Origin: Acidobacteriota bacterium
GTDB taxonomy: Bacteria > Acidobacteriota > Terriglobia > UBA7540
DNA: 22,882 nt
Direction of reading: 5' to 3'
Assembly: GCA_021827245.1 (NCBI GenBank)
Contig: JAKAWN010000054.1
Span: 1-22,882, forward strand
Position 1 is the first letter of the stretch. The number at the start of each line of letters is the position of its first letter. Of this stretch, positions 14,754-21,890 are shown one piece after another. Both the position numbers and the translations under genes were made by a program. Under the pieces are notes generated by a model. It was not told where the DNA came from. It worked only from the letters and a program-made list of their open reading frames with translations, and did no database searches.

Positions 14754-14822
14754 CGAAGGCGGTCATGCAAGCGGAATTGGGAACTCACTGTAAATCCTGC
14801 TACGAAAGAAAGAGAGGAACGA

Positions 14823-15539
14823 TTGGCTTACGACGTCTTTGCAGATCATCTTGCTCAAAAGTTGGGACTGAGCCACGCACCGATTGGAATTGCTTTTCTT
14901 GAAGAGGCGCCCGGTGGCGTCAAGCATTACGAAGAAGCTGTTCCCTCGGCATGCACCTTCTGGAAAGCTGCCGAGCGTGAACTCTTTTATACCACCGCGT
15001 CCGACCACTACAACTGCCCCATCGGCGCCATCACCCAGGGATTCCAAATCCCCAAGCATGTTTCAGACAACGCCATGTCGCTGATCGAAATGATGGGCAA
15101 AATCTCATACTTGGAAGCCGCCGAGGCCGGCAACGTTCCGATGGTGGAAAAGAAGCACGTCGTCATTGTGTACGGTCCACTCAAGGATTTTGGTGAAATC
15201 CAGCCGGACGTCGTCCTCCTGATCGCCACGCCTTTTCAGGCCATGGTGATATCGGAGGCCACTGGAGTCGCTTCATGGGGAACGGGACACGAAAGCCGAA
15301 CACTGGGGCGGCCAGCCTGTGCTGTGATTCCCTCGTCCATGAAGAGCAATGACACCACGATCAGCATGGCCTGCATGGGTGCTCGCACATTCGCAGGTAT
15401 CAAGGACGGAGAAGTCCTCATCTCAATTCCGGAGCAAGCGCTCATGGAGCTTCAAACCCGGCTGCCTGTCATCCTTGATGCAAACGCAGACATGAAGAAG
15501 TTCTACGAGACGCACAAAGCCAACTTTCCGACTGCATAG
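14823..15539 (+). CDS. DUF169 domain-containing protein
   Basis: This 238-residue protein fits the DUF169 family across its whole length. Near the N-terminus are LGLSHAPIGIAFLEEAP and a Cys in PSACTFWKAA; then comes the hallmark HYNCPIGAITQGF (near residues 62-74). Later blocks are VVIVYGPLKDF, PDVVLLIATPFQAMVISEA, RPACAVIPSSM and DTTISMACMGARTF. The family is uncharacterised, with conserved cysteines (here near 41, 65 and in the SMACMGAR block) that suggest metal or cofactor binding. No signal peptide or membrane segment is present. TTG 14823 is preceded by GAGAGG at 5 nt, a good ribosome-binding site. It lies 69 bp after the extended selenoprotein and 4 bp before the ATP-grasp gene, so the three genes probably form one operon. 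I infer a shared modification pathway. Confidence 0.86.
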   Translation: MAYDVFADHLAQKLGLSHAPIGIAFLEEAPGGVKHYEEAVPSACTFWKAAERELFYTTASDHYNCPIGAITQGFQIPKHVSDNAMSLIEMMGKISYLEAAEAGNVPMVEKKHVVIVYGPLKDFGEIQPDVVLLIATPFQAMVISEATGVASWGTGHESRTLGRPACAVIPSSMKSNDTTISMACMGARTFAGIKDGEVLISIPEQALMELQTRLPVILDANADMKKFYETHKANFPTA

Positions 15540-15543
15540 CCTT

Positions 15544-16869
15544 ATGGAGAATCACGTTTCCGCCTCCGAACCGGCCGCACCCAGCGGCGAAAAGCGGCGC
15601 CTGTTGCTGCTGACCACCACCACGGGCTATCAGACCCGCGCATTCGTCCAGGCGGCGGAAAAGCTCGGCCTTGCCATCGCTTTTGGAACCGACCGCTGCC
15701 ATGTTCTGGAAGATCCCTGGCAGGACGGCGCACTGGCGTTGAAATTCGAAAATCCCGAGGAGGCTGCTGCCCGGGTCGTCCAACTGGCGCGCAGGCAGCC
15801 GATTCATGCTGTTGTGGCCTTGGGCGACTCCGCGCCTCCCACGGCCTCGAGAGTTGCCGAAGCGCTCGGGCTCCCGTACCATCGGCCCGAAACGTCGGAT
15901 ATCTGCCGCGACAAATATCGTTCCCGCCAGGGACTGCATGAGTGCGGACTGAATGTTCCGCGCTTCGCCCGCTTCCCGCTTGATGCGAATCCGGCAGACA
16001 TAGTAAAGACAGGAACGATACCTGTCGGTTTCCCGTGTGTCCTGAAGCCGCTGGCGTTGTCAGCAAGCCGTGGGGTGATTCGCGCCAACAACGCGCTGGA
16101 ATTCGTCAGCGCTTTTAAGCGTATCCAGGCGCTGTTGCGCTCGCCGGCAGTGCAGGTCAGGCGGCAGGAAACCAGCAACTATCTGCAGGCGGAGGAATAT
16201 ATCGACGGAGACGAAATCGCCATCGAGGGTGTGGTCGATCACGGCAGGCTCAAGGTTCTTGCTATTTTCGATAAGCCTGATCCGCTGGTCGGCCCTTTTT
16301 TTGAAGAGAGCATTTACGTGACGCCTTCCCGCATGGAGCGCGAAACTCAGGCAGAGGCTATCGAAGCTATGAGGCGCGCAGCAAAGGCTCTTGGGCTCTG
16401 CCATGGGCCTCTGCACGCCGAACTTCGGATTAACAGCCGGGGCCCCTGGATGCTGGAAGTGGCCGCGCGTTCCATGGGCGGATTGTGCTCCCGGTCGCTG
16501 CGTTTCCGTTCGCCCGGAAAGGATGAAAACATCTCGCTAGAGGAACTGCTCATCCGGCTGGCACTTGGAGAAGATATTGAAACCGTCCGCCGCGAGGAAT
16601 CGGCTTCCGGCGTAATGATGATTCCCGTCCCTGAGGCGGGAGTTTTTCAGGGTGCGGAAGGAATCGAGGTAGCCCGCCAGACGCCCGGCGTCGAAGACAT
16701 TATCATCACCGCGCGGCCCGGCGAAAAGCTGGTTCCGCTGCCGGATGAATCGAGTTATCCCGGCTTCATCTTTGCGCGCGGCCCGTCGCCCGAATTTGTC
16801 GAGCAGTCCCTGCGCCAGGCACATCAGAAACTACATTTTGTGCTGAGCCCGGCATTGCCGGTGATATGA
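15544..16869 (+). CDS. ATP-grasp domain carboxylate-amine ligase-like protein
   Basis: This 441-residue cytoplasmic protein has an N-terminal pre-ATP-grasp Rossmann fold (RLLLLTTTTGYQTRAFVQAA, HAVVALGDSAPPTASRVAEALGLPY) and an ATP-grasp core. DKYRSRQGLHECGLNVP begins the substrate-entry region, VGFPCVLKPLALSASRGV carries the ATP-binding lysine, and QAEEYIDGDEIAIEGVV and PLHAELRINSRGPWMLEVAAR carry acidic metal ligands. The usual E-x-N-x-R is E-V-A-A-R, as in some peptide or amino-acid ligases. A C-terminal domain of about 100 residues follows (VMMIPVPEAGVFQG, PGEKLVPLPDESSYPGFIFARG). It would activate a carboxylate as acyl-phosphate and join it to an amine or thiol; neither substrate is known. 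Start ATG 15544 is 4 bp after the DUF169 stop, indicating coupling. It is the last gene of the cassette, followed by a hairpin repeat. Confidence 0.88.
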   Translation: MENHVSASEPAAPSGEKRRLLLLTTTTGYQTRAFVQAAEKLGLAIAFGTDRCHVLEDPWQDGALALKFENPEEAAARVVQLARRQPIHAVVALGDSAPPTASRVAEALGLPYHRPETSDICRDKYRSRQGLHECGLNVPRFARFPLDANPADIVKTGTIPVGFPCVLKPLALSASRGVIRANNALEFVSAFKRIQALLRSPAVQVRRQETSNYLQAEEYIDGDEIAIEGVVDHGRLKVLAIFDKPDPLVGPFFEESIYVTPSRMERETQAEAIEAMRRAAKALGLCHGPLHAELRINSRGPWMLEVAARSMGGLCSRSLRFRSPGKDENISLEELLIRLALGEDIETVRREESASGVMMIPVPEAGVFQGAEGIEVARQTPGVEDIIITARPGEKLVPLPDESSYPGFIFARGPSPEFVEQSLRQAHQKLHFVLSPALPVI

Positions 16870-16890
16870 AGGTGTAGGATTCAAGCTCTT

Positions 16891-16959
16891 CCGTAGCGGC
16901 GGTTTGTGACCGCGGTTTTCATTTTCAGGCAAAGGCCGGCGCTCATAGAGCGCCGCTAC
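16891..16959. repeat. hairpin-rich intergenic repeat (GTAGCGGCG...CGCCGCTAC type)
   Basis: Outer arms GTAGCGGCG (16893-16901) and CGCCGCTAC (16951-16959) enclose two inner hairpins: GCGGT 16899/ACCGC 16909, and CGGCGCTC 16937/GAGCGCCG 16948 with loop ATA. It resembles common 'CGGCGCTCATAGAGCGCCGCTACA' REP/MITE-like repeats of environmental bacteria (split recollection, not searched). It separates the convergent ATP-grasp and yggX genes and may end transcription from both sides. Confidence 0.6.
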
Positions 16960-16999
16960 AAATCCAGAAGTGCGCGGCGCGTCACGCAGTCCTCGTGTC

Positions 17000-17281
17000 T
17001 CAGGCTTTTTTCTGCGGTGGGACGTAACCCGGAGGCAGCGCTGCTCCTTCGCCAAAGAAGAACTGCTCCATCTGCTGGGCGATGATTTCCTGCGACTCTT
17101 TGCTGGCAGGAGCCAGGCGGTACTCGTTGATCAGCATCTTCAAGTATTCCAGCCAGAGCTTCCAGGCATCCTGGGACACATTGTCATAAATGCGCTGCCC
17201 CAATTCTCCCGGCCAGGGCGGCTCATCCAGGCCCGGCAACATTTTCTGAAATTTCACGCATTTGACCATGTGTTCTGCCAT
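17000..17281 (-). CDS. yggX: Fe(II)-trafficking / oxidative damage protection protein, YggX family
   Basis: This 93-residue protein matches the small YggX family throughout: a Cys-containing start [23 protein letters not shown], then [27 protein letters not shown], then a helix ending in [11 protein letters not shown]. YggX helps protect iron-sulfur clusters and iron pools under oxidative stress (family knowledge). The C-terminal tail [11 protein letters not shown] is proline rich. ATG 17281 was chosen because GGAGG lies 6 nt upstream and the start matches the family; the frame opens 10 codons earlier at 17311. A promoter is visible at 17365-17392. It is convergent with the ATP-grasp gene and probably a single-gene unit. 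Confidence 0.93.
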   Translation of the reverse strand: MAEHMVKCVKFQKMLPGLDEPPWPGELGQRIYDNVSQDAWKLWLEYLKMLINEYRLAPASKESQEIIAQQMEQFFFGEGAALPPGYVPPQKKA

Positions 17282-17364
17282 CAGAAGCCTCCGCTTAAAA
17301 GCTTGTCTCAAGGAATGCCCCGAACCGATTCAGCGCTCGGAGCCGAAGTGAGCTTCAACCGTTC

Positions 17365-17392
17365 ATTATACAGGAAATGCGCCTTGATCAAA
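17365..17392 (-). promoter_or_regulatory. sigma70-type promoter of yggX
   Basis: On the minus strand a consensus TATAAT (17365-17370) lies 16 bp from TTTGAT (17387-17392). Transcription would start near 17358, about 77 nt before the yggX ATG. It directly follows the strong hairpin at 17404-17430. Confidence 0.6.
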
Positions 17393-17403
17393 GGGATCTA
17401 TCG

Positions 17404-17430
17404 CGCAGACCGCCGGCCTTGCGGTCTGCG
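17404..17430 (-). terminator. 10-bp-stem hairpin ending the GH42 transcript
   Basis: CGCAGACCGC (17404-17413) and GCGGTCTGCG (17421-17430) form a perfect 10-bp stem with a 7-nt loop. It lies between the end of the GH42/small-protein unit and the yggX promoter, a typical terminator site. The minus-strand 3' flank lacks a T-run, so it is not a textbook intrinsic terminator. Confidence 0.45.
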
Positions 17431-17460
17431 GCTCTTGTTTGGGTCTGGGAGTGATGGGAA

Positions 17461-17679
17461 TCAGCAGTAACAAAGAATCACCCGAGCCACTGCACTGGAA
17501 AATAACACAAAGACGGTGGTCGTCCGAAGAAGCGCGGCGGCCAGATCCCGGAGAGGACCGCCCGGAAACAGGGCGGCCAACACGATTGCAGGAATCCCTA
17601 CGACAATCCCTAGAAATGCATGATTGACGGTTTCGATGTCCGGTTCTGCCAACTCAGCCGTTGTGCATTCATTCCGCAT
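17461..17679 (-). CDS. possible small membrane protein overlapping the GH42 stop
   Basis: This 72-residue frame begins with ATG 17679, overlapping the 3' end of the GH42 gene by 11 bp, and ends at 17461. It has two hydrophobic stretches: AFLGIVVGIPAIVLAALF (about residues 22-39) and TTTVFVLFSSAVARVILC (about residues 53-70), joined by a short loop with PGGPLRD, so a helical hairpin is plausible. No Shine-Dalgarno is visible; translation would depend on coupling. It could equally be chance in GC-rich DNA. I recognise no family, and the frame opens at 17703 for an 80-residue form. Confidence 0.35.
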   Translation of the reverse strand: MRNECTTAELAEPDIETVNHAFLGIVVGIPAIVLAALFPGGPLRDLAAALLRTTTVFVLFSSAVARVILCYC

Positions 17680-19870
17680 TTCTGGGCGACGCCAGAACGG
17701 CAACTTCCAGCGGAGCTAGCGATACCTTTGTTACGCCAGAGCGTCCGGAAATCATGTCAATCATCGGGTGAGGCAATCCGATCTCGTTGTGGGTGGCCTC
17801 CGTAAGGTTCAGCAGGAAATAAAAGCGCGTTTGGGAATCCTCCCGGCTGGTAACTTCAACGCCATAGGGCGCGGCAATGAGGGGGGAAAGCTTGCACGTA
17901 CTGCCGACCGTGCGCGCCAAGGCTTCGTAGAAACCAGGCTGGGCGCAATCGGTCCCGACGTAAAAGATCCAACCTTGCCGGTAACGACTGCGGGTGACCG
18001 CGGGACGCCCGTCCTGGCGATCACCGTGAAAAGTCGCAACTGGTTCTGCACCCTGAAGCGCCAGTGATTCAAGGATCGTACGCGGGCGGTAAATCGTGTT
18101 ATTGCCGGAGAAACTGATTCCAAATCCTGTGCGCTGCAGAAAAGGATACTGAATCAAATCCACATCGCCTTCCACAACCACGCCTGCCATTTTGGCGAAT
18201 GCGCCCGGCGGAAGCACATGCCTCATGCTATTGTCCATTTTCTGAGTTGCGGCCCGGTAGTTGAGGACGAGAGCCCCGCCGCCGGAAACAAATGCTTGCA
18301 GTCGATCGATCGCCGCATCATCGATGAGATGCAAATTCGGCGCGACAACCAGTTTGTATCCTGACAAGTCTGCTGCCAGCGGGACAACGTCAATGTTGCG
18401 CTGCAGCACCTTGAAGCCGCTGTAGTAGCGGTGTGCCTCCTTGTCGTAATGCCGCCCCTTATTTCCGACCGACCAGAATCCCTGTGACCACTCGTTCGCA
18501 AAGTCGTAAAGCAGAGCGACATCCGCCCGCGTGATCGCCCCCGCCAGGCGTGGACCGAGCCGGGCAAACTCTTTCGCAACTTGTTGAAACACCGGCTTGG
18601 CCGGATTAATGGAACCGTCAAATCGCTTGATACCCGACTCGACGTATTGCTCGTTGCCCGCGTATGGACGGCGCCACTCAAAAAAAAGCTGCCCGTGGCT
18701 TCCGTGAGCCAGATCGATATAGGCTTGCAGGCGCAATCCCTGATCGGACGCATCGGCCGGGGAGTAAGCCATCTGTTCGGCACAGAAAAACCGCTGGTGA
18801 GGCCCCGCGCACCTGGACAAGTCGTGATTGAGCCCGGCGCTATACTGCACCTGGAATTCCCTGAGGCCCGGAGCCACAACATAGTTGTCCCATGCAGTCG
18901 CATCCAGAATTTCCGCGCCGGTAAATACGTCCACTGACCACGTAGTGTTAGGCCAGTTCGTATAAATGAACTGATTCTTGATGGCTTTCCGCAGAATGGC
19001 GGCCTGGCGCCGCAGATGGTTCAGGAACGAATCCGAGAAAAAATGGCGGTACGCTAAAGTTATAGCGGGTTGCCAGCCACCTTCCGCCGAGTTCTTTGGA
19101 AAGTCGATCTGGGACCAGTCAGAATATTTGTTGCTCCAGAATGCCCCGTTCCAGGAGCGATTCAGCGCATCCAGGGTGCCATACTGTTCCTTCAACCAGA
19201 GCTGAAAGGCTCGTTTGGAATCTGGATCGTATAATTCGAACGGATAGCCGGGCTCATTGTCCAGTTGCCACCCAATCACGCCCGAATGATGGCCGTAGTG
19301 CTCTGCCAGCGCTGTAACAACGCGCACGCACGCCTCTTCATAATTCGGGCTGTTCGGGCAATAACCCTTTCGTCCACCGTAAGTATAAGGACCATATCGA
19401 TTGCCGCTCAGAACGTCCGGATGCAATTGGTATAGCCAGGGAGGAACCGAAGCGGTTGGTGTGCCAAGGATGACTCTAATGCCGTGCCGATTGGCCAGGC
19501 TGATTGCCTGATCCATCCAGGCGAACTCGAATTTTCCGGGCGCTGGTTCAAATATCGCCCACGCAAATTCTCCCATGCGAACTGTATTCAAGCCCAACTC
19601 CTGCATCTGGCGGAAGTCTGTTTCCCACTCCGAAGGTGCCCACCACTCGGGATAATAAGCCGTCCCCAGAAAATAACTGTTCCACAAAGGTTGCTTTCCT
19701 TCTTCCGTTCCGCTGGCAGGAGGCGCATCGTTCGAAGAAAGCGAAGGTGCTGTATCGAACTCCGGCTTGCTCGCGCGCAGCAGAGCTTGCAGTTCATCCA
19801 ACCTTCTGTTTCCCATCAAGCTGCCTACCCCAACAGAGCTCGCCAGCTTATTGAAAGATCTTCTGTCCAT
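17669..19870 (-). CDS. glycoside hydrolase family 42 beta-galactosidase
   Basis: This 733-residue enzyme hydrolyses terminal beta-galactosides. The N-terminus MDRRSFNKLASSVGVGSL resembles a twin-arginine signal (RRSFNK), although its hydrophobic core is weak, so export is likely but unproven. The catalytic TIM barrel (residues about 65-420) starts GTAYYPEWWAPSEW and includes NTVRMGEFAWAIFEP. WQLDNEP holds the predicted acid/base Glu206 (after Asn205), and FFCAEQMAYSP holds the likely nucleophile Glu365. The trimerisation domain (ADVALLYDFANEWSQ..., residues about 455-660) and a small beta C-terminal domain follow, a full GH42 layout. A purine-rich GGAGGG lies 11 nt before ATG 19870. It follows the ABC ATPase on the same strand after 299 bp. 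No sugar transporter is nearby. Confidence 0.92.
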   Translation of the reverse strand: MDRRSFNKLASSVGVGSLMGNRRLDELQALLRASKPEFDTAPSLSSNDAPPASGTEEGKQPLWNSYFLGTAYYPEWWAPSEWETDFRQMQELGLNTVRMGEFAWAIFEPAPGKFEFAWMDQAISLANRHGIRVILGTPTASVPPWLYQLHPDVLSGNRYGPYTYGGRKGYCPNSPNYEEACVRVVTALAEHYGHHSGVIGWQLDNEPGYPFELYDPDSKRAFQLWLKEQYGTLDALNRSWNGAFWSNKYSDWSQIDFPKNSAEGGWQPAITLAYRHFFSDSFLNHLRRQAAILRKAIKNQFIYTNWPNTTWSVDVFTGAEILDATAWDNYVVAPGLREFQVQYSAGLNHDLSRCAGPHQRFFCAEQMAYSPADASDQGLRLQAYIDLAHGSHGQLFFEWRRPYAGNEQYVESGIKRFDGSINPAKPVFQQVAKEFARLGPRLAGAITRADVALLYDFANEWSQGFWSVGNKGRHYDKEAHRYYSGFKVLQRNIDVVPLAADLSGYKLVVAPNLHLIDDAAIDRLQAFVSGGGALVLNYRAATQKMDNSMRHVLPPGAFAKMAGVVVEGDVDLIQYPFLQRTGFGISFSGNNTIYRPRTILESLALQGAEPVATFHGDRQDGRPAVTRSRYRQGWIFYVGTDCAQPGFYEALARTVGSTCKLSPLIAAPYGVEVTSREDSQTRFYFLLNLTEATHNEIGLPHPMIDMISGRSGVTKVSLAPLEVAVLASPRNAE

Positions 19871-20169
19871 TACGCTCGTTTCCCTCCCCTCGATTTGACC
19901 TGAATTAGTCTTCCGGCTTTTCTACGGTTGCGAGTATACACCCGCGATCTCCGCCCAACCTGTGTTCTCTGCAAGTGCGCCGCGGGTGGCATTTATACGC
20001 GCGTTTTCGACCCTGCAAAACGATCCTCCCGCTCTCTGAAGTCGGCTTTTTCTGGCACAACTCCATTCTGCAGGCGAGGATCCCGTTGCATTTTCAAATA
20101 GGAATAGTGGTTGGAAAGGGGATGCCGGAAGAAATGAGGGGCAGGATTTCAGGTCTGGAACCGGCAAGG

Positions 20170-20976
20170 CTACGAGGAACTCTCCGGCACAAGTGAAACT
20201 TCATCCAGCCGGATGAAATCTTGAATAACGTGTTCGTGGGAGTCGTCGAGCTGGTTCATGGGGCCAAAATAGGCCACACGTCCGTCAACCAGAAAAACGA
20301 CGCGATCGGCAAGCTTGCGCGCCAGCTTCATATCGTGAGTCACCACCACGGAAGTGAGGCCAGTCTGCTTCTTGAGCTTCAGAATCAGGTCCCCAATCGT
20401 CTGGGCCATCAAGGGGTCAACCATCGTCGTCGGCTCGTCGTAGAGGATGGCTTCAGGCTCAGCCGCGAGCGAACGGGCGATGGCCACGGCGCGCTTCATC
20501 CCCGTGCTCAAGTCCGAAGGCATCAAGTCGCGCACTTCCTGTAAGTCAACAAGTGACAACAATTCGTCCACGCGGCTTTGAATTGCGTTTTCATCGAGGC
20601 GCTCGCCGCGAGCCACGCGTTCCCGCAACGGATAAGCAACATTCTCTCCGGCCGTCAATGAATCGAACAAAGCTCCGGATTGGAAAACCATGGTCACGCA
20701 ACGGCGGACCTCGAAAAGATCTTCCTCCGCCATCTTTGAGACTTCCCGGCCTCCCACAAGGACCTGGCCTGCGTCGGGCTGGAGAAAACCCAGAATATGC
20801 TTGAGCGTCACGCTCTTGCCGACGCCGCTCCGGCCCAGAACCACCACCATTTCTCCGCGCTCAACTTCAAAACTGACGTCGATCAGCACCGGAAGTTCGT
20901 CGAACGCCTTGTAAACATTCCGGAACACGATGTACGGCTGGCCGTTCGCTTCCCTTCCCTCGCATTCACGTGTCAT
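20170..20976 (-). CDS. mlaF: ABC transporter ATP-binding protein, MlaF/Mkl-type, without its permease
   Basis: This 268-residue ATPase has a Walker A GRSGVGKS (near residues 48-55), Q-loop MVFQSGALFDSLT, a signature LSTGMKRAVAIARSL in which the usual LSGG is LSTG, Walker B AILYDEP, and H-loop VVTHDM. FDSLTAGENVAYPLRE and the TGLTSVVVTHDMKLARKLADRVVFL region place it with the Mla/Mkl phospholipid-transport ATPases. These power retrograde lipid transport between the outer and inner membranes with MlaE and MlaD. Neither partner is adjacent: mobA is upstream and GH42 downstream. It is therefore an orphan that may serve a permease encoded elsewhere. The usual D-loop TAGLDP is TTMVDP. Start ATG 20976 has no strong ribosome-binding site. 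Confidence 0.85.
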   Translation of the reverse strand: MTRECEGREANGQPYIVFRNVYKAFDELPVLIDVSFEVERGEMVVVLGRSGVGKSVTLKHILGFLQPDAGQVLVGGREVSKMAEEDLFEVRRCVTMVFQSGALFDSLTAGENVAYPLRERVARGERLDENAIQSRVDELLSLVDLQEVRDLMPSDLSTGMKRAVAIARSLAAEPEAILYDEPTTMVDPLMAQTIGDLILKLKKQTGLTSVVVTHDMKLARKLADRVVFLVDGRVAYFGPMNQLDDSHEHVIQDFIRLDEVSLVPESSS

Positions 20977-21048
20977 TTCTTAACCCATTCCGCCAGTGCC
21001 GCTGATTCCAGTTTAGACCGAAGCGCTGCCGTGGTGAAGGTCGAGCTG

Positions 21049-21705
21049 TTATGCAAGTGTCGCGTTCCATGCATCAAGCCTCTTTCTGGCGGATTCGTAG
21101 TCTTCCGGAGTATTCATATTATCGAAAATCGAGGACCGGAATCCGGCACGAGCCAGATCAGTCCACGGAATCACTTCGCACCTCACCCCGGGAAAGAAGT
21201 GACTGAGCTTGTTTTCTCCCGCTGCCAGGCTGGCTCGAATGGCGCGGAGCGCCTGCCGGCGATATACGGCGCAAAGAGGCTGCAGCCGGCCATCTCGTGA
21301 GCGCGGAATCGTCACATCACCTGCGCCGGCAACTGCACGCCTCGCAAGGTAGCCGAGCAAACGACGGGTGACAAAGGGTAAGTCACATCCCAGGACCAGG
21401 TTGAATTCCGTCCGGGTGTGCAGAAGCCCTGTGTAAATACCCGCCAAGGGTCCCCGGCCCGTCACAGTATCCGTCACGTGTAAAACATCAAAATCCGTCG
21501 AGCACCCGGAAGGTCCGCCCACGACAGCAACCACGCGCGCTGCCGAACGCAGCAACCGGATTTGCCGCTCAAGCATAGTCTGGCCTTCGATCAAAAGAGT
21601 TGTCTTGGGGCGACCCATGCGCCGGCTCGCTCCTCCCGCCAGCACGAATCCTGTCAGAGATAAGTGCCGGACAGGAATCAATCGTGTGTCGCGAATCACG
21701 CCCAA
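21049..21705 (-). CDS. mobA: molybdenum cofactor guanylyltransferase
   Basis: MobA transfers GMP from GTP to molybdopterin cofactor, giving the MGD form used by DMSO-reductase-family enzymes such as formate dehydrogenase. The 218-residue protein has the nucleotidyltransferase signature FVLAGGASRRMGRPKTTL (residues 20-37), TGRGPLAGIYTGL, the metal-binding LGCDLPFV, PLCAVYRRQALRAI and a C-terminal DNMNTPEDYESARKRL. Start TTG 21705 has AGGG 9 nt upstream; a second TTG at 21681 is possible. It stands divergent to the M23 peptidase gene and 72 bp upstream of the Mla-type ATPase. Many bacterial formate dehydrogenases are selenoproteins, so its presence is consistent with a selenium-using host, without proving it. 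Confidence 0.9.
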   Translation of the reverse strand: MGVIRDTRLIPVRHLSLTGFVLAGGASRRMGRPKTTLLIEGQTMLERQIRLLRSAARVVAVVGGPSGCSTDFDVLHVTDTVTGRGPLAGIYTGLLHTRTEFNLVLGCDLPFVTRRLLGYLARRAVAGAGDVTIPRSRDGRLQPLCAVYRRQALRAIRASLAAGENKLSHFFPGVRCEVIPWTDLARAGFRSSIFDNMNTPEDYESARKRLDAWNATLA

Positions 21706-21890
21706 TTACTATATCCCTGACTCGCCGCAAGTCCGCGAGGCTCTGAGGAATCACCGACAAAATAAGGCGGATTTCGTCATCATACGGCCAAGGCGATGAA
21801 GCCCGCAGGAGTTACTGTATACCATCCGATTGATAGCGGCCTGACAAAAAAAGGTTGCGATTATAAGAGCTTGTGGTAAATTCGGGCAAT

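Noticed and set aside
14690..14902. Plus-strand 70-codon frame between the radical SAM and DUF169 genes, with a CxxC motif
   Set aside because: It overlaps both the selenoprotein tail and the DUF169 start in a different frame; considered as a peptide substrate, but it has no leader-like composition or ribosome-binding site.
15542..16066. 174-codon minus-strand frame
   Set aside because: Antisense shadow of the ATP-grasp gene.
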